64,000 bases of DNA from a virus. This document shows positions 14,007 through 22,567 of this stretch, one piece after another (the first letter of the stretch is position 1; each line of letters opens with the position of its first letter). The notes below the pieces were generated by a model. That model ran no database searches and was not told the origin of the DNA. It was given only the letters and a program-made list of their open reading frames with translations. The stretch lies in the IMG/VR virus record IMGVR_UViG_3300009506_000009, positions 34,894 to 98,893 of that record. The stretch is one strand, 5' to 3'. The position numbers and the translations under genes are program-made.

Positions 14007-14540
14007 ATGTATGTAGAATTAGCAAAAGCTTTAAGTGAATACCAGCCCAATACCCACTTGACTGCCATCTACCCACGGGAGCATGCCCTTAGCTATCTTT
14101 TAATGGGTCTTATGGCAGAGGTCTCTGAGTTTGGTAACAGCGAGACTAGAGAGGACGCCATCAAAGAGTTGGGCGACCTATTCTGGTTTACCTCCGAACT
14201 TGCCACCCTCATTAATGCCGACCTCTCTACTCTCTATCAGGCCAGCCCCGGCATCAACGAACTCGGAGAAGCTTGGCGACCACCCAAGGGCGATGTAATC
14301 GCTATGGCGATCTTCTCCAACGAGGTCATGGACATCCAGGGTGTAGCCGCAAAACATCTTCGTGATGGTACACCCTATGAAGATGAGATGTCTTTGTTCC
14401 TGACACGAGCACTCCGCACCTGGGAAACGATTGCAGATGCGATGGGGGCAGATGCTGTACCGCTATTATATGACAATCTGGCAAAACTACAGTCCAGACA
14501 ACGCCGGGGTGTACTCGGTGGATCAGGAGATAATAGATAA
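14007..14540 (+). CDS. MazG-like nucleotide pyrophosphohydrolase
   Basis: 177 aa. The all-alpha NTP-PPase signature is visible: LLMGLMAEVSEFGN (ExxE) followed by EDAIKELGDLFWF (the ELGD motif), the metal-binding acids of MazG/MazG-like enzymes. These cleave (d)NTPs to monophosphates; in phages they may tune nucleotide pools or alarmones. The second half repeats a helical pattern (FSNEVMDIQGVAAKHL) and may be a second, degenerate domain. Confidence 0.8.
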   Translation: MYVELAKALSEYQPNTHLTAIYPREHALSYLLMGLMAEVSEFGNSETREDAIKELGDLFWFTSELATLINADLSTLYQASPGINELGEAWRPPKGDVIAMAIFSNEVMDIQGVAAKHLRDGTPYEDEMSLFLTRALRTWETIADAMGADAVPLLYDNLAKLQSRQRRGVLGGSGDNR

Positions 14541-14543
14541 CCG

Positions 14544-14562
14544 CCCCCGTAAGGGGGTTTTT
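14544..14562 (+). terminator. Intrinsic terminator
   Basis: CCCCC-GTAA-GGGGG hairpin and TTTTT, directly after the MazG-like gene. Confidence 0.8.
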
Positions 14563-14567
14563 CATCC

Positions 14568-14596
14568 TTGACACAGCCTGCCTTCTGTGTTAAAAT
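14568..14596 (+). promoter_or_regulatory. Sigma70-type promoter for rtcB
   Basis: TTGACA (14568-14573), 17-bp spacer, TAAAAT (14591-14596), giving a leader of about 20 nt before rtcB. Confidence 0.8.
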
Positions 14597-14623
14597 CATT
14601 CTACTTTTTATGGAGGTGTAACT

Positions 14624-15814
14624 ATGGCAGACCTTTATATCCCAGGCAACCCATCAATAGATGAGGCAATAGAATACTTCGGCGCAGAAGCAATGAAGCA
14701 GGTCCAGACCCTGGTCTCTCGACCAGAGTTTACTCATGTGCGCCTAATGCGGGATGGTCACCTTGGCTATCAGTCTATGCCAATCGGTGGGGTAACTGTA
14801 TCACATCGATATATTGCTCCTGGTGGGGCAGGGTTTGATATTGGGTGTGGTAATTGGGCTGGTAAAACAGAAGTTCATATGTCTTACTTAACCAGAGGTG
14901 ACCTGTATGAATTGGGGATCGAAATCTCTAAGAAGATTGCTATTGGTCTTGGTCAGGCTTATGGTACGTTCGCTGACCACCCACTGCTTCCAGACATCAT
15001 CCATGCAGTTAAGGATGCTCATATCAATATCACACCTGAAGTTATCATTAACCAGTTTGGTTCCGTTGGTGCAGGCAACCACTATATTGACCTGATGACA
15101 GACTCCGAAGGATATATCTGGATCGCTCTTCACTATGGCTCCCGTAAGCTTGGGCATACCATTGCTGATCACTACCTTAAGATGCTTGGAGCTAATGACG
15201 GTATGTTCTCGATGCCTGTATTCCTGGATACATGGTCGATGGTTGGTCAAGAGTACCTACGCCTTATGGAGCTTGCAGGTGAGTATGCTAGAGTATCACG
15301 CCGCTTGGTAGGTACAAAGATTGCTACGCAAATCCTTCAAGACACTGTGGTTGATGTAGTAGAGAACCACCACAACTACATCTGGCAGGAAGTACATCAT
15401 GGTGAAGCTGTCTATGTTACCCGCAAGGGTGCAACTCCCGTTCACCCAGGTGTACGTGCTTTCATCGGTGGCTCCATGGGTACGGACTCAATTATTGTGG
15501 AAGCAATTGACTGTGACGAAAACAACAAGACATTCCGCTCGGCTATGCATGGTGCTGGACGTACTATCAGCCGTGGTATGGCAAAGGGTAAGTTTACACG
15601 CAGTGGAGAAATGAAGCGTGCTCCACTAGTAACAAAGGAAATGATGAACGGCTGGATGAATACGGAAGGGATCATTCGGATTGGTGGTGGGGTTGACGAG
15701 TCACCACACTGCTACCGTAACTTGATCGAAGATGTGCTTCCTTATTACCCGCACCTTAAGGTTAAGGAAATCCTATCTCCAGTCGTAGTTATCATGAACC
15801 CTGATGAGCATTAA
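14624..15814 (+). CDS. rtcB: RtcB-type RNA ligase
   Basis: 396 aa. RtcB joins a 2',3'-cyclic phosphate or 3'-phosphate to a 5'-OH, using GTP and Mn2+, in tRNA splicing and repair. Seen: GFDIGCGNWAG (metal cysteine), QFGSVGAGNHYIDL, HYGSRKLGH, ENHHN, YVTRKGATPVHPG, GGSMGTDS and SAMHGAGRTISR with the histidine that is guanylated. Length is normal. It has its own promoter and terminator, so it is regulated as a single gene. With the tRNA block it likely mends tRNAs cut by host anticodon nucleases. Confidence 0.93.
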   Translation: MADLYIPGNPSIDEAIEYFGAEAMKQVQTLVSRPEFTHVRLMRDGHLGYQSMPIGGVTVSHRYIAPGGAGFDIGCGNWAGKTEVHMSYLTRGDLYELGIEISKKIAIGLGQAYGTFADHPLLPDIIHAVKDAHINITPEVIINQFGSVGAGNHYIDLMTDSEGYIWIALHYGSRKLGHTIADHYLKMLGANDGMFSMPVFLDTWSMVGQEYLRLMELAGEYARVSRRLVGTKIATQILQDTVVDVVENHHNYIWQEVHHGEAVYVTRKGATPVHPGVRAFIGGSMGTDSIIVEAIDCDENNKTFRSAMHGAGRTISRGMAKGKFTRSGEMKRAPLVTKEMMNGWMNTEGIIRIGGGVDESPHCYRNLIEDVLPYYPHLKVKEILSPVVVIMNPDEH

Positions 15815-15819
15815 TGAGT

Positions 15820-15842
15820 GGCCCACTTCGGTGGGCCTTTTT
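15820..15842 (+). terminator. Intrinsic terminator
   Basis: GGCCCAC-TTCG-GTGGGCC and TTTTT, a UUCG tetraloop terminator ending rtcB. Confidence 0.85.
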
Positions 15843-15843
15843 C

Positions 15844-15872
15844 TTGACTTTTACTAGGGAGTATGGTACAAT
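15844..15872 (+). promoter_or_regulatory. Sigma70-type promoter
   Basis: TTGACT (15844-15849), 17-bp spacer, TACAAT (15867-15872). Start expected at ~15879, 3 nt or fewer before ATG 15882, giving a leaderless or nearly leaderless mRNA. Confidence 0.75.
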
Positions 15873-15881
15873 ACCTGCACT

Positions 15882-16682
15882 ATGAAAAACGAACTCAGCC
15901 TACTAGAATATATGTACAACCTGGACCTGCTAGGGTTCAGGGGTTCCCTGCCACCTGTGGAAAATAAAATCTTCGAAGTGTATGCCGGGTCCTATGGTCG
16001 TAAGATCGCTGGTCTTATGTCAGATGTAGATATCGTGGCTGTGTATGTACCAGACTATGATGACCTTTACGGGCACCTTGTACCTGGGTTTGGTACAAAG
16101 ACAGAACGCTTCAAAGCCTTTCACACACCAGACTATATGGTGAAGCTCAATGCTGGTATGAAGAAAGTAGATGTAACAGCGTTTGATGTGGTACACTTCT
16201 TCAACTTACTACTCAAAGGTAGCCCAAATCATGTGGAATACCTATTCCTTGAGCCAGGACGTAAGCTCACAGAAGCTGGAAGTATCCTGCTGGCTAATCG
16301 TGATCTGTTTGTTACGCAAACACTGGTTACCAAGCTGATCGCCGCAGGCAAACACATCATGCTTAGAGAAAGCCCACACTCCATCAAAGACTACATGCTG
16401 GCTACCCGCTTCTTTATCTATGCGGTACACGCCTACAGCCATGGAACACTGATGCCTGAACTTACGGTTAAGCTAATGCGAGAGATTAGGGATACAAATG
16501 ATTGGGATTACGCTCAGATGTGGGCAAAATCTTTCTATGAGCATGTCACTCAACTAGTAGAGACAAAAGATACTTTTATCCCGAAAGAAACCAGTGAAGA
16601 GCTTGCTAATGAAGTCCTGCTACAGGTCCTACACGCTCATTGGAACTCACGAGCAAAGGAGAACTATGACTGCTACTCTTGA
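15882..16682 (+). CDS. Predicted nucleotidyltransferase
   Basis: 266 aa. AGSYGRKIAGLMSDVDIVAV carries the GS...SDxD signature of the polymerase-beta nucleotidyltransferase fold; the later HTPDYMVKLNAGMKKVDVTAFDVVHF supplies the third acid and resembles COG3541-type enzymes. The rest is helical. Substrate unknown (nucleotide or tRNA end are options). Leaderless start; overlaps recA by 17 nt. Confidence 0.8.
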   Translation: MKNELSLLEYMYNLDLLGFRGSLPPVENKIFEVYAGSYGRKIAGLMSDVDIVAVYVPDYDDLYGHLVPGFGTKTERFKAFHTPDYMVKLNAGMKKVDVTAFDVVHFFNLLLKGSPNHVEYLFLEPGRKLTEAGSILLANRDLFVTQTLVTKLIAAGKHIMLRESPHSIKDYMLATRFFIYAVHAYSHGTLMPELTVKLMREIRDTNDWDYAQMWAKSFYEHVTQLVETKDTFIPKETSEELANEVLLQVLHAHWNSRAKENYDCYS

Positions 16683-17676
16683 TCTTGTACGTAAAGCGTT
16701 TGGTCCTGAAATCGCATATCAGCTAGGAGAGGAAGGCCGATCACCGAATGTGACCTTCCTCCCTACAGGCATTGCTACACTCGATGAAGCTTTGGGGGGT
16801 GGGGTACCTGCTGGACGGATTATAGAGATTTACGGTCCTGAAAGCTCAGGAAAGACTGCCACTGCGTGTGCCATTGTGGGGTCCTTACAACGCCATGGGT
16901 ATGATGCTGTCTACGTTGATCTTGAATATTCTCTCAACCTACAGGAGGCTGACAGCAATGGAATGAGCATCGATGATGTGATTATCTCTCAGCCTGACGA
17001 TGCTCGTACAGCTATGAAAGTTATTGAAACCGTTGTTCGGGGAGCACAGAACAAAACTGTTGTCGTGCTCGATAGTGTTGCTGGCCTCGTCACACCCGCA
17101 GAGTTAGAGGCTGATCCTGGTGATGCCAGGATTGGCGAGACAGCTAGACTTATGTCTCAGATGATGCGTAAGTTGGCTGGTCCTACCAGTACTGGAGAGC
17201 ATGTGCTAATATTCACAAACCAACTACGTATGAAGATTGGTGTAATGTTTGGCAACCCGGAGACTACTACAGGGGGTCGTGCCTTGCGCTTTTGGGCGTC
17301 TCAACGGATACAGCTACTTGGTCGTCAGAAACTCATGGAAGGCAAAACCACCCCTATTGGCATTAACTGTAGGGCACGTATTGACAAAAATAAAGTAGCT
17401 CCACCATTCAAGAATGCCGACTACGTGATCCTGTTTGATGGTACCGGGATCGACCGAGTACCTGCAACCCTTACCGTTGCAAACAAGTATGGGATCGTCC
17501 GTAAGAGCGGTGGATATCACTACTACCCACCAGACGCCGAGAAGTATACTGCTTCATCGTTTGACAACATGGTGGCATGGTTGAAAGATAAAGAGCACGT
17601 AGAAGACTACCAAGAAATATACAACCAAGTTGTTGAAGCTGTAAAGCCCCCTACTATCGAAACCCCTTCTGCGTAA
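16666..17676 (+). CDS. recA: RecA recombinase
   Basis: 336 aa from ATG 16666 (AAGGAG upstream). Walker A GPESSGKTATA, Walker B VVVLDSVAGL, GETARLMSQMMRKL, FTNQLRMKIGVMFGNPETTT and GGRALRFWASQRI follow bacterial RecA order. Shorter C-terminus than E. coli RecA. Catalyses strand exchange; pairs functionally with SSB and the annealing protein at 51.9 kb. Confidence 0.93.
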   Translation: MTATLDLVRKAFGPEIAYQLGEEGRSPNVTFLPTGIATLDEALGGGVPAGRIIEIYGPESSGKTATACAIVGSLQRHGYDAVYVDLEYSLNLQEADSNGMSIDDVIISQPDDARTAMKVIETVVRGAQNKTVVVLDSVAGLVTPAELEADPGDARIGETARLMSQMMRKLAGPTSTGEHVLIFTNQLRMKIGVMFGNPETTTGGRALRFWASQRIQLLGRQKLMEGKTTPIGINCRARIDKNKVAPPFKNADYVILFDGTGIDRVPATLTVANKYGIVRKSGGYHYYPPDAEKYTASSFDNMVAWLKDKEHVEDYQEIYNQVVEAVKPPTIETPSA

Positions 17677-17685
17677 GGGGTTTTT
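17660..17685 (+). terminator. Intrinsic terminator
   Basis: AACCCCTT-CTGCG-TAAGGGGTT and TTTTT; the 5' arm lies within the last recA codons. Confidence 0.8.
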
Positions 17686-17745
17686 CTTGTTTTTCACGCC
17701 TGGGGAAGTGGTTAGTATAGGCATATCATTGGAGTGGGGGAGGGG

Positions 17746-17774
17746 TTGACAGTTGTCCTCGTATGTGATATAAT
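17746..17774 (+). promoter_or_regulatory. Sigma70-type promoter
   Basis: TTGACA (17746-17751), 17-bp spacer, perfect TATAAT (17769-17774). The start is expected at about 17781, which is the A of the ATG, so the transcript is leaderless. Confidence 0.85.
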
Positions 17775-17780
17775 GACGAC

Positions 17781-18338
17781 ATGCCCGATGGAAAGACTCA
17801 CCTAACATATAATAACCGATGGAAACCTGCCCTACTTTTTCTAGGGTCTATCTTCTTTCTATCTGTTGGCTTTGGCATGTTCCCTGATCTTCCCAGTTTA
17901 TCCTGGAAGGTAACCATCCTGGGGTATGTGGGATACTTATGTGGGATATTCATCAGCCGTTGGATTGATCCAGACTCTGACCTCATGGGTATGACAGAAT
18001 CAGAAGGTCGCTTAATGAATGAATGGCGCATCACAAAGTTTCGTTTTATCCAGGAGCTTGGTGGTGCCTTTGGTTTCTTGATCGTTTGGTGGATGCTACC
18101 TTATGCATATATCATGCGCTTCTTTGGTGGACATCGTGGACTATCCCATGTCTATGTCCTTGGGACCCTTACTAGAGTCCTCTGGTTGCTGGTCCCCATT
18201 GCCCTAGTCTGGTGGTGGTATTACTGGAGCTACCCTGAGTTTGTGACTCCCTGGCTAATTGGGGTCTTCATCGGACTATCCATAATGGATAGTCTACACG
18301 TTTGGTTAGATAATCACCCACCCAGGAGGCTAAGATGA
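17781..18338 (+). CDS. Membrane metal-binding protein (DUF2227-like)
   Basis: 185 aa with about four spans. DPDSDLMG, GHRGLSHVYV and DSLHVWLDNHP give the D/H ligands typical of DUF2227/DUF457 membrane proteins, a family with suspected metal-dependent hydrolase activity. No SD; leaderless. Its stop overlaps the next start. Confidence 0.7.
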   Translation: MPDGKTHLTYNNRWKPALLFLGSIFFLSVGFGMFPDLPSLSWKVTILGYVGYLCGIFISRWIDPDSDLMGMTESEGRLMNEWRITKFRFIQELGGAFGFLIVWWMLPYAYIMRFFGGHRGLSHVYVLGTLTRVLWLLVPIALVWWWYYWSYPEFVTPWLIGVFIGLSIMDSLHVWLDNHPPRRLR

Positions 18339-18568
18339 CAGCCCCATTTCTTCCAGACTTTCAGATTGAATTAGAGGCTGAGGACTTTACATTGTGCAGG
18401 CTAAACATAGATGTTAAACCTGTATTATGGGGAGAGTGGTATGTTAGAATAAGTGAAAAACGATGGTATGTGGTTGACTTTAAAATGGGTCATATCGCTA
18501 GAATGAAGTTGAAAAGACAGTGGTCCAGGCTAGAGGCTCTGTACCAAAAAACAAAGGAGATGAAATGA
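18335..18568 (+). CDS. Small protein, unknown function
   Basis: 77 aa; ATG 18335 overlaps the previous gene by 4 nt. Contains VLWGEWYVRISEKRWYVVDF and a basic C-terminal helix. No recognised family. Confidence 0.65.
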   Translation: MTAPFLPDFQIELEAEDFTLCRLNIDVKPVLWGEWYVRISEKRWYVVDFKMGHIARMKLKRQWSRLEALYQKTKEMK

Positions 18569-18960
18569 AAAAGTTAGTTGGTTTGGTTATAGCATTGGTG
18601 TTGCTGTTTGGGTCGTTGACAAGTTGTATGACATCTGATGCAGATATTGCATCAAAGAACTTATCCCGGTCTGCGGATCAGTTTGAGGTTACTCGTCGGA
18701 TCGTGTTTTATAACGGGATCACTGGTGAGTATATCCTGCAACTAGAAGGGCTGTGCTCACTTGGTAATTACGATTCCGCTGGAGAACTGACGGTCACGTG
18801 TAAGACTGGACCAGACCAGTACAAGAAACACTTCCTGGGCCTATCGGATAATGTTACGTACTTCGCTGAACAGATTGACTCTGCTGGTGTCAGCCCGTAT
18901 CACTACCGAGTGATCTTCAAGCCTGCCGCAATCATCCCGGACATCGACCTGGAGCCGTAA
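18565..18960 (+). CDS. Beta-sandwich-type phage lipoprotein
   Basis: 131 aa. Signal peptide KKLVGLVIALVLLFGSLTSC with a lipobox cysteine at residue 21. The mature part (ASKNLSRSADQFEVTRRIVF, YNGITGEYILQLEG) closely resembles a lipoprotein family common in actinobacteriophages and related phages, sometimes proposed to act in superinfection exclusion. ATGA overlap with the previous gene. Confidence 0.75.
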   Translation: MKKLVGLVIALVLLFGSLTSCMTSDADIASKNLSRSADQFEVTRRIVFYNGITGEYILQLEGLCSLGNYDSAGELTVTCKTGPDQYKKHFLGLSDNVTYFAEQIDSAGVSPYHYRVIFKPAAIIPDIDLEP

Positions 18961-19433
18961 TGAGCGTAATCGAACAGCGGTGGGTAGGAACGGGGTTCGA
19001 ATTAAACCATGTGGGCACGGACGATGTGCCCACAACAACTCTTTCCTATGTCAGCATGGGGTCCAAGCTTGAGCGGGTCACTCACTCCGTTATTTTGCGA
19101 GACTCCACCAGGATTCAATACCCACATTGGAACTACAAGCGTGAGGTCCAGGACGCAATGGAGTACCTTACTCGCTGTCTCAAAGAAAGTTGTCGAGGCA
19201 AAGGCATCCTGGACGAGAGTAGCATCGAGTTCACTACTGACTATGATTATGATAGAAAAGGTGAAATCCTTCGCATCCATGCTAACTTGATGGTTCCGTA
19301 CTCACCACCACCAACGATAATTAAGGCAGAGCCTAAAAAGTATTATTGTGATCACTGCGACTCCGTTGCATTAGAAGATGAGTACCACTCAGGCACCTGC
19401 GAGAATTGCGGTGCACCGTTTCCAAAACCATAG
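18960..19433 (+). CDS. Protein with C-terminal zinc ribbon
   Basis: 157 aa, starting on the last base of the previous stop. The tail CDHCDSVALEDEYHSG, then CENCGAPF forms a CxxC...CxxC ribbon. The N-terminal ~110 residues are beta-rich and unassigned. Confidence 0.65.
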   Translation: MSVIEQRWVGTGFELNHVGTDDVPTTTLSYVSMGSKLERVTHSVILRDSTRIQYPHWNYKREVQDAMEYLTRCLKESCRGKGILDESSIEFTTDYDYDRKGEILRIHANLMVPYSPPPTIIKAEPKKYYCDHCDSVALEDEYHSGTCENCGAPFPKP

Positions 19434-19442
19434 GAGAACATC

Positions 19443-20045
19443 ATGCCGTTAATCGTAATTGAAGGACCAGACTTTTCAGGTAAGAGCACACTAGCAAAAC
19501 AGCTTTATGAAGACTGCTTCCCGGCACAGTTACTTCACGAGCCTGGGTCCACCAAATTAACTGAGCATATTCGCCTGGGTATGAAAAGTTACCCGATGCA
19601 GATTGATGCTCGACAGCTTATTATGCATGGCTGTAGACTTGATCTAGTTGGAACAGAAAACCTTTGGGATACTCAGGATCGACTGGTGATCCTGGATCGG
19701 TATGTCCCGTCCACAATCGTTTATGGTGTCACTGATGGAATCCCACTTGATACCTTACAGAATCTGTTTCATCTATTCCCGGTCCCGGTGCCGGATGTCA
19801 CGTTTGTGCTAGTCCCTCACCTTGAGACAATCTTAGGCAGGTTTGCGATGCGATCTGGACTCGATGCATTGGAAGGGTCCAGAGAAAGAATCATTCGAAT
19901 ATACCAAAATTATAAGGCTCTTGCCCATAATTTCCCTGGTATGGTACACATTATTGAAGAGCACAACCCATACCCCGCTATCAGAGAAATCCTATTGTCT
20001 AATCCCAGGTATGCATCCTACCTATATGAAACCTGGACAAGATAG
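19443..20045 (+). CDS. Thymidylate kinase-like nucleotide kinase
   Basis: 200 aa. P-loop GPDFSGKSTLAKQL, EPGSTKLTEHIR (dTMP kinase EPGGT-like), LDRYVPSTIVYG (DR(Y/H)xxS) and a late LGRFAMRSGLDALEGS lid region. Phosphorylates dNMPs to feed replication, alongside the class II reductase. Short LID, as in other phage versions. Confidence 0.85.
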   Translation: MPLIVIEGPDFSGKSTLAKQLYEDCFPAQLLHEPGSTKLTEHIRLGMKSYPMQIDARQLIMHGCRLDLVGTENLWDTQDRLVILDRYVPSTIVYGVTDGIPLDTLQNLFHLFPVPVPDVTFVLVPHLETILGRFAMRSGLDALEGSRERIIRIYQNYKALAHNFPGMVHIIEEHNPYPAIREILLSNPRYASYLYETWTR

Positions 20046-20062
20046 CTATCTTGTGGTATACT
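20034..20062 (+). promoter_or_regulatory. Promoter with palindromic operator in spacer
   Basis: TGGACA (20034-20039), 17-bp spacer, TATACT (20057-20062). The spacer is nearly filled by the 18-bp perfect palindrome ACAAGATAGCTATCTTGT (20037-20054), a likely repressor site. Confidence 0.65.
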
Positions 20063-20078
20063 TGCAGTGGAGGTATCT

Positions 20079-20651
20079 ATGATATCATTTGAACGAGAAA
20101 TCCGAGAGTACTTGAAAGCCAAGAATGTTACATTCATTGACTATGGTGCCTCTTATGACCAGCCTGACTTTGAGATCAAAGGGCGGACAACAACCTTTTT
20201 GGCGGAAGCCAAAGAGAAGAGGCAGACCTACTCTACCAGCACATGGCCTATTAACTTCCCTGAAACCAAGGCGTTCATCTTGGATGAACTAACAGCACGT
20301 AAGTTGATGATGTACCCACAGAACGGATGCCTTGTTATCCGGGATAACACCACCGGATTGTACTACTTCACTGATCCTGTCCGACTCTGGTTGATGCCAC
20401 GCACCCGCTGTGAACGCAACCATAACGGCTTTATGAAGGGTAAGTGGGTTCTAAACTTTGATAGCTTCATGCAGTCTGACCGTTTATCTGATCTGTTCGT
20501 CTGGATGAGAGATTGGGTAAATGAGTCCAAAGAGTTATTCAGCAGGGACGCACACTTACACGCTGTGGATATCCCAGGTGAAACCATTGTAGAAGCTGGT
20601 ACCCCACGTACCGAAGAACAGAAGGAGCACGATGTCCAGGAAACCCGCTAG
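20079..20651 (+). CDS. PD-(D/E)XK-type nuclease
   Basis: 190 aa from ATG 20079, SD GGAGG. DQPDFEIKGRTTTFLAEAKE has the D...ExK catalytic layout of a restriction-endonuclease fold; an upstream E (FEREIREYL) fits the first motif. The C-terminus ends in an acidic E/Q-rich tail. Likely a DNA-branch or ssDNA-end nuclease. Confidence 0.7.
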   Translation: MISFEREIREYLKAKNVTFIDYGASYDQPDFEIKGRTTTFLAEAKEKRQTYSTSTWPINFPETKAFILDELTARKLMMYPQNGCLVIRDNTTGLYYFTDPVRLWLMPRTRCERNHNGFMKGKWVLNFDSFMQSDRLSDLFVWMRDWVNESKELFSRDAHLHAVDIPGETIVEAGTPRTEEQKEHDVQETR

Positions 20652-20925
20652 AAAACTTCGTACCAAATACATGAAACAGATCACGCAACAACCTGTCACT
20701 GTGATGCAGTCTATTATGCAATCTAATGGGGGGTTATCTGTTAAGCTGTTGATGCTTATGTTCGCTCGGCTGGTACACATCTTAGTATCCCGTGGCTTTC
20801 TTCATGCTGGAGAAGTTTTGTTTATTACCTCCGGGTATTACTTCCCGGATGAAGAGTACGCTGATTGGACCCCTGCGGATGAGCTAGATCAAGGTCCAGA
20901 AATCCCAATTATAAGGACAAGATAA
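20632..20925 (+). CDS. Small basic protein with hydrophobic helix
   Basis: 97 aa, SD AAGGAG. Basic N-terminus (RKPARKLRTKY), a helix LSVKLLMLMFARLVHILVSR and an acidic tail. May bind membrane or nucleic acid. No family recognised. Confidence 0.6.
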   Translation: MSRKPARKLRTKYMKQITQQPVTVMQSIMQSNGGLSVKLLMLMFARLVHILVSRGFLHAGEVLFITSGYYFPDEEYADWTPADELDQGPEIPIIRTR

Positions 20926-21230
20926 TGCCTAAACACAAACCAACACCGATGGATATTGATGCCTTGTTTTCGAAGGTACCCTTCAAACCAGGGTTCTCTT
21001 TCACCCCTCACATCCCTACACAGCTTAAGGAAATCCTCAAGGCTATGCCTGAGTATGATGTAACCTACCTGAAGAAGGTTGTCCCAAAACCTCAGTCGGT
21101 AAAAACTCTGTTGGCCCAGGCTGGCTATGGTCCACTGCGTGGGGTAGGATATACACGCAAGAATAAGGATCAAACCAAGAAGGCCAGGAAAACATCTGCA
21201 CGCTCACGAGCCAGGAATAGGAGGAGCTAA
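20925..21230 (+). CDS. Basic protein, unknown function
   Basis: 101 aa. The C-terminal 25 residues (KNKDQTKKARKTSARSRARN) are strongly basic and probably bind nucleic acid. Begins on the last base of the preceding stop. Confidence 0.65.
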   Translation: MPKHKPTPMDIDALFSKVPFKPGFSFTPHIPTQLKEILKAMPEYDVTYLKKVVPKPQSVKTLLAQAGYGPLRGVGYTRKNKDQTKKARKTSARSRARNRRS

Positions 21231-21337
21231 TGTGTAATTGCTGGTGTCCAGACCTTACGTTCGTAGTGGCACAGTTGGTGGTTACAATAATTGTCTGTGC
21301 GCTCTATATTATTCTGAGGCTAAAGTATGATGATTGA
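21230..21337 (+). CDS. 35-aa membrane peptide
   Basis: ATG 21230 follows GGAGGAGCT. Three cysteines at the N-terminus (CNCWC), one span (FVVAQLVVTIIVCALYIIL), short basic end. Overlaps genes on both sides. Confidence 0.55.
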   Translation: MCNCWCPDLTFVVAQLVVTIIVCALYIILRLKYDD

Positions 21338-21611
21338 TAAAACTGTTGATCTACTCGACTATATGCTTGATCTCCTTCTAAGTCACCTGAAGGATGTCAA
21401 GATTAAACGCTTCACTTATGGTACCCTTATTGGTTACCGTATGGGCAAGCTGTCTCCTGAAGCTGTCGAAGGTCTATTTACCCATGGTGACCTGTGGACA
21501 TTGATGTATGACCTGTGTCTGCGGTGGGATGGCAGGGAAGACATCCATGGTCCTGTAGATATGGTAAACGATTGGTTCTCTGTGGAGGAAAGCCCCTATG
21601 CCAACTGCTGA
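21327..21611 (+). CDS. Small helical protein
   Basis: 94 aa, start ATG 21327 or 21330, within the end of the previous gene. Leucine-rich amphipathic N-terminus (VDLLDYMLDLLLSHLKDVKI). No family recognised. Confidence 0.6.
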   Translation: MMIDKTVDLLDYMLDLLLSHLKDVKIKRFTYGTLIGYRMGKLSPEAVEGLFTHGDLWTLMYDLCLRWDGREDIHGPVDMVNDWFSVEESPYANC

Positions 21612-21942
21612 ATTAAGAACTGAACGCAAGTCTCTGATTAAGAGAGCCGCTGTGCTCCTGGGATGGTTCGTTGCCGGAGTCGTGGCTGTTATCGGGACAG
21701 TGCTACTGCTCCCCTATCCCACAGATTGGGTCGTAGCAGGTATCCTTGGATTCTTACACTTCTCTGTTGTTGGGTATGAGGTTGGTATCTATATCCGTAA
21801 ATGGCAAACGTATGCAAGGCTGGTTCACTACGCTCAGTATGATGATCAGGTGTGCAGTCAGTGTTCGTTGCAAAACTCAGCGGCATGTCAGGACTTGAAG
21901 GCACAAATCTTTGAGGACTTGAAGAAAGGAATCCTAGAATGA
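21598..21942 (+). CDS. Two-span membrane protein
   Basis: 114 aa. Spans VLLGWFVAGVVAVIGTVLLL and VAGILGFLHFSVVGYEVGIY, then a soluble tail with CSQCSLQNSAAC (possible metal or disulfide site). Overlaps neighbours on both sides. Confidence 0.65.
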   Translation: MPTAELRTERKSLIKRAAVLLGWFVAGVVAVIGTVLLLPYPTDWVVAGILGFLHFSVVGYEVGIYIRKWQTYARLVHYAQYDDQVCSQCSLQNSAACQDLKAQIFEDLKKGILE

Positions 21943-22499
21943 GTACAATCATCTTTGATGTGGATGGCACGGTCTTGGACCTGCATACCCCATGGGTAAA
22001 AGAGTATAATCGCTTGACTGGCTCTGATCTGCGGCTCCATCAGATTACTGATTGGTATATACCTCCCTTCATGCCAAAACTCTCTGAGAAAGAGATCGTA
22101 GCTATCATCGCCGACCCACTCATCTATGATGAGGTTGAACCTATCCCAGGCGTGTGGGAAGTGATTGAACAGCTTCGCAAGGAACAGCACACGGTCCTGT
22201 TTGCTTCTGATTGCTATCCTAGTTTGTTCCGGGCTAAGTTCATGTGCCTCAAACGCCATGGCTTCTTGGTTGAACGGGAAGACTTCTGGTCTGTCCCCAT
22301 CAAGTATAAGCACCTGCTGAAATGCTCTGCAATAATCGATGACCATAACGGGATAGTGAACGACCATCCTAATGGCATCCTGTATTGTCAGCCCTGGAAT
22401 AAGTGGGCGAGGATGACTCCCGGCAAACAGTTCATCTATAACTGGTTGGATGTGGACGGAGCAATTGAAACCATCTATGATGTGGTGTTTGACGACTAG
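21939..22499 (+). CDS. HAD-family 5'-nucleotidase-like
   Basis: 186 aa. FDVDGTVLDLH is HAD motif I, FASDCYP motif II, KYKHLLKCSAIIDDHNGIVN motifs III/IV (DD). Resembles 5'(3')-deoxyribonucleotidases, which remove phosphate from dNMPs. Fits the nucleotide-metabolism neighbourhood. ATGA overlap with the preceding gene. Confidence 0.8.
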   Translation: MSTIIFDVDGTVLDLHTPWVKEYNRLTGSDLRLHQITDWYIPPFMPKLSEKEIVAIIADPLIYDEVEPIPGVWEVIEQLRKEQHTVLFASDCYPSLFRAKFMCLKRHGFLVEREDFWSVPIKYKHLLKCSAIIDDHNGIVNDHPNGILYCQPWNKWARMTPGKQFIYNWLDVDGAIETIYDVVFDD

Positions 22500-22531
22500 G
22501 GTTTTTGAAATCCACCAACAAAAAAATTAAG
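22498..22531 (+). repeat. Direct repeat, left copy (flanks endonuclease gene)
   Basis: AGGGTTTTTGAAATCCACCA... recurs at 23245-23273 as AGGGTTTTTGAAACACCACA... and both continue into CAAAA...ATTAA with small gaps. The two copies bracket the only minus-strand gene in the left 52 kb. Confidence 0.65.
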
Positions 22532-22567
22532 GCCCCCTTTCCTTCGGGATTGGGGGTCTCTTTTTTT
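22531..22567. terminator. Bidirectional terminator
   Basis: GGCCCCC/GGGGGTC hairpin with T-runs on both sides (22559-22567 on plus, A-run 22520-22530 for minus), placed between the convergent HAD and endonuclease VII-like genes. Confidence 0.8.
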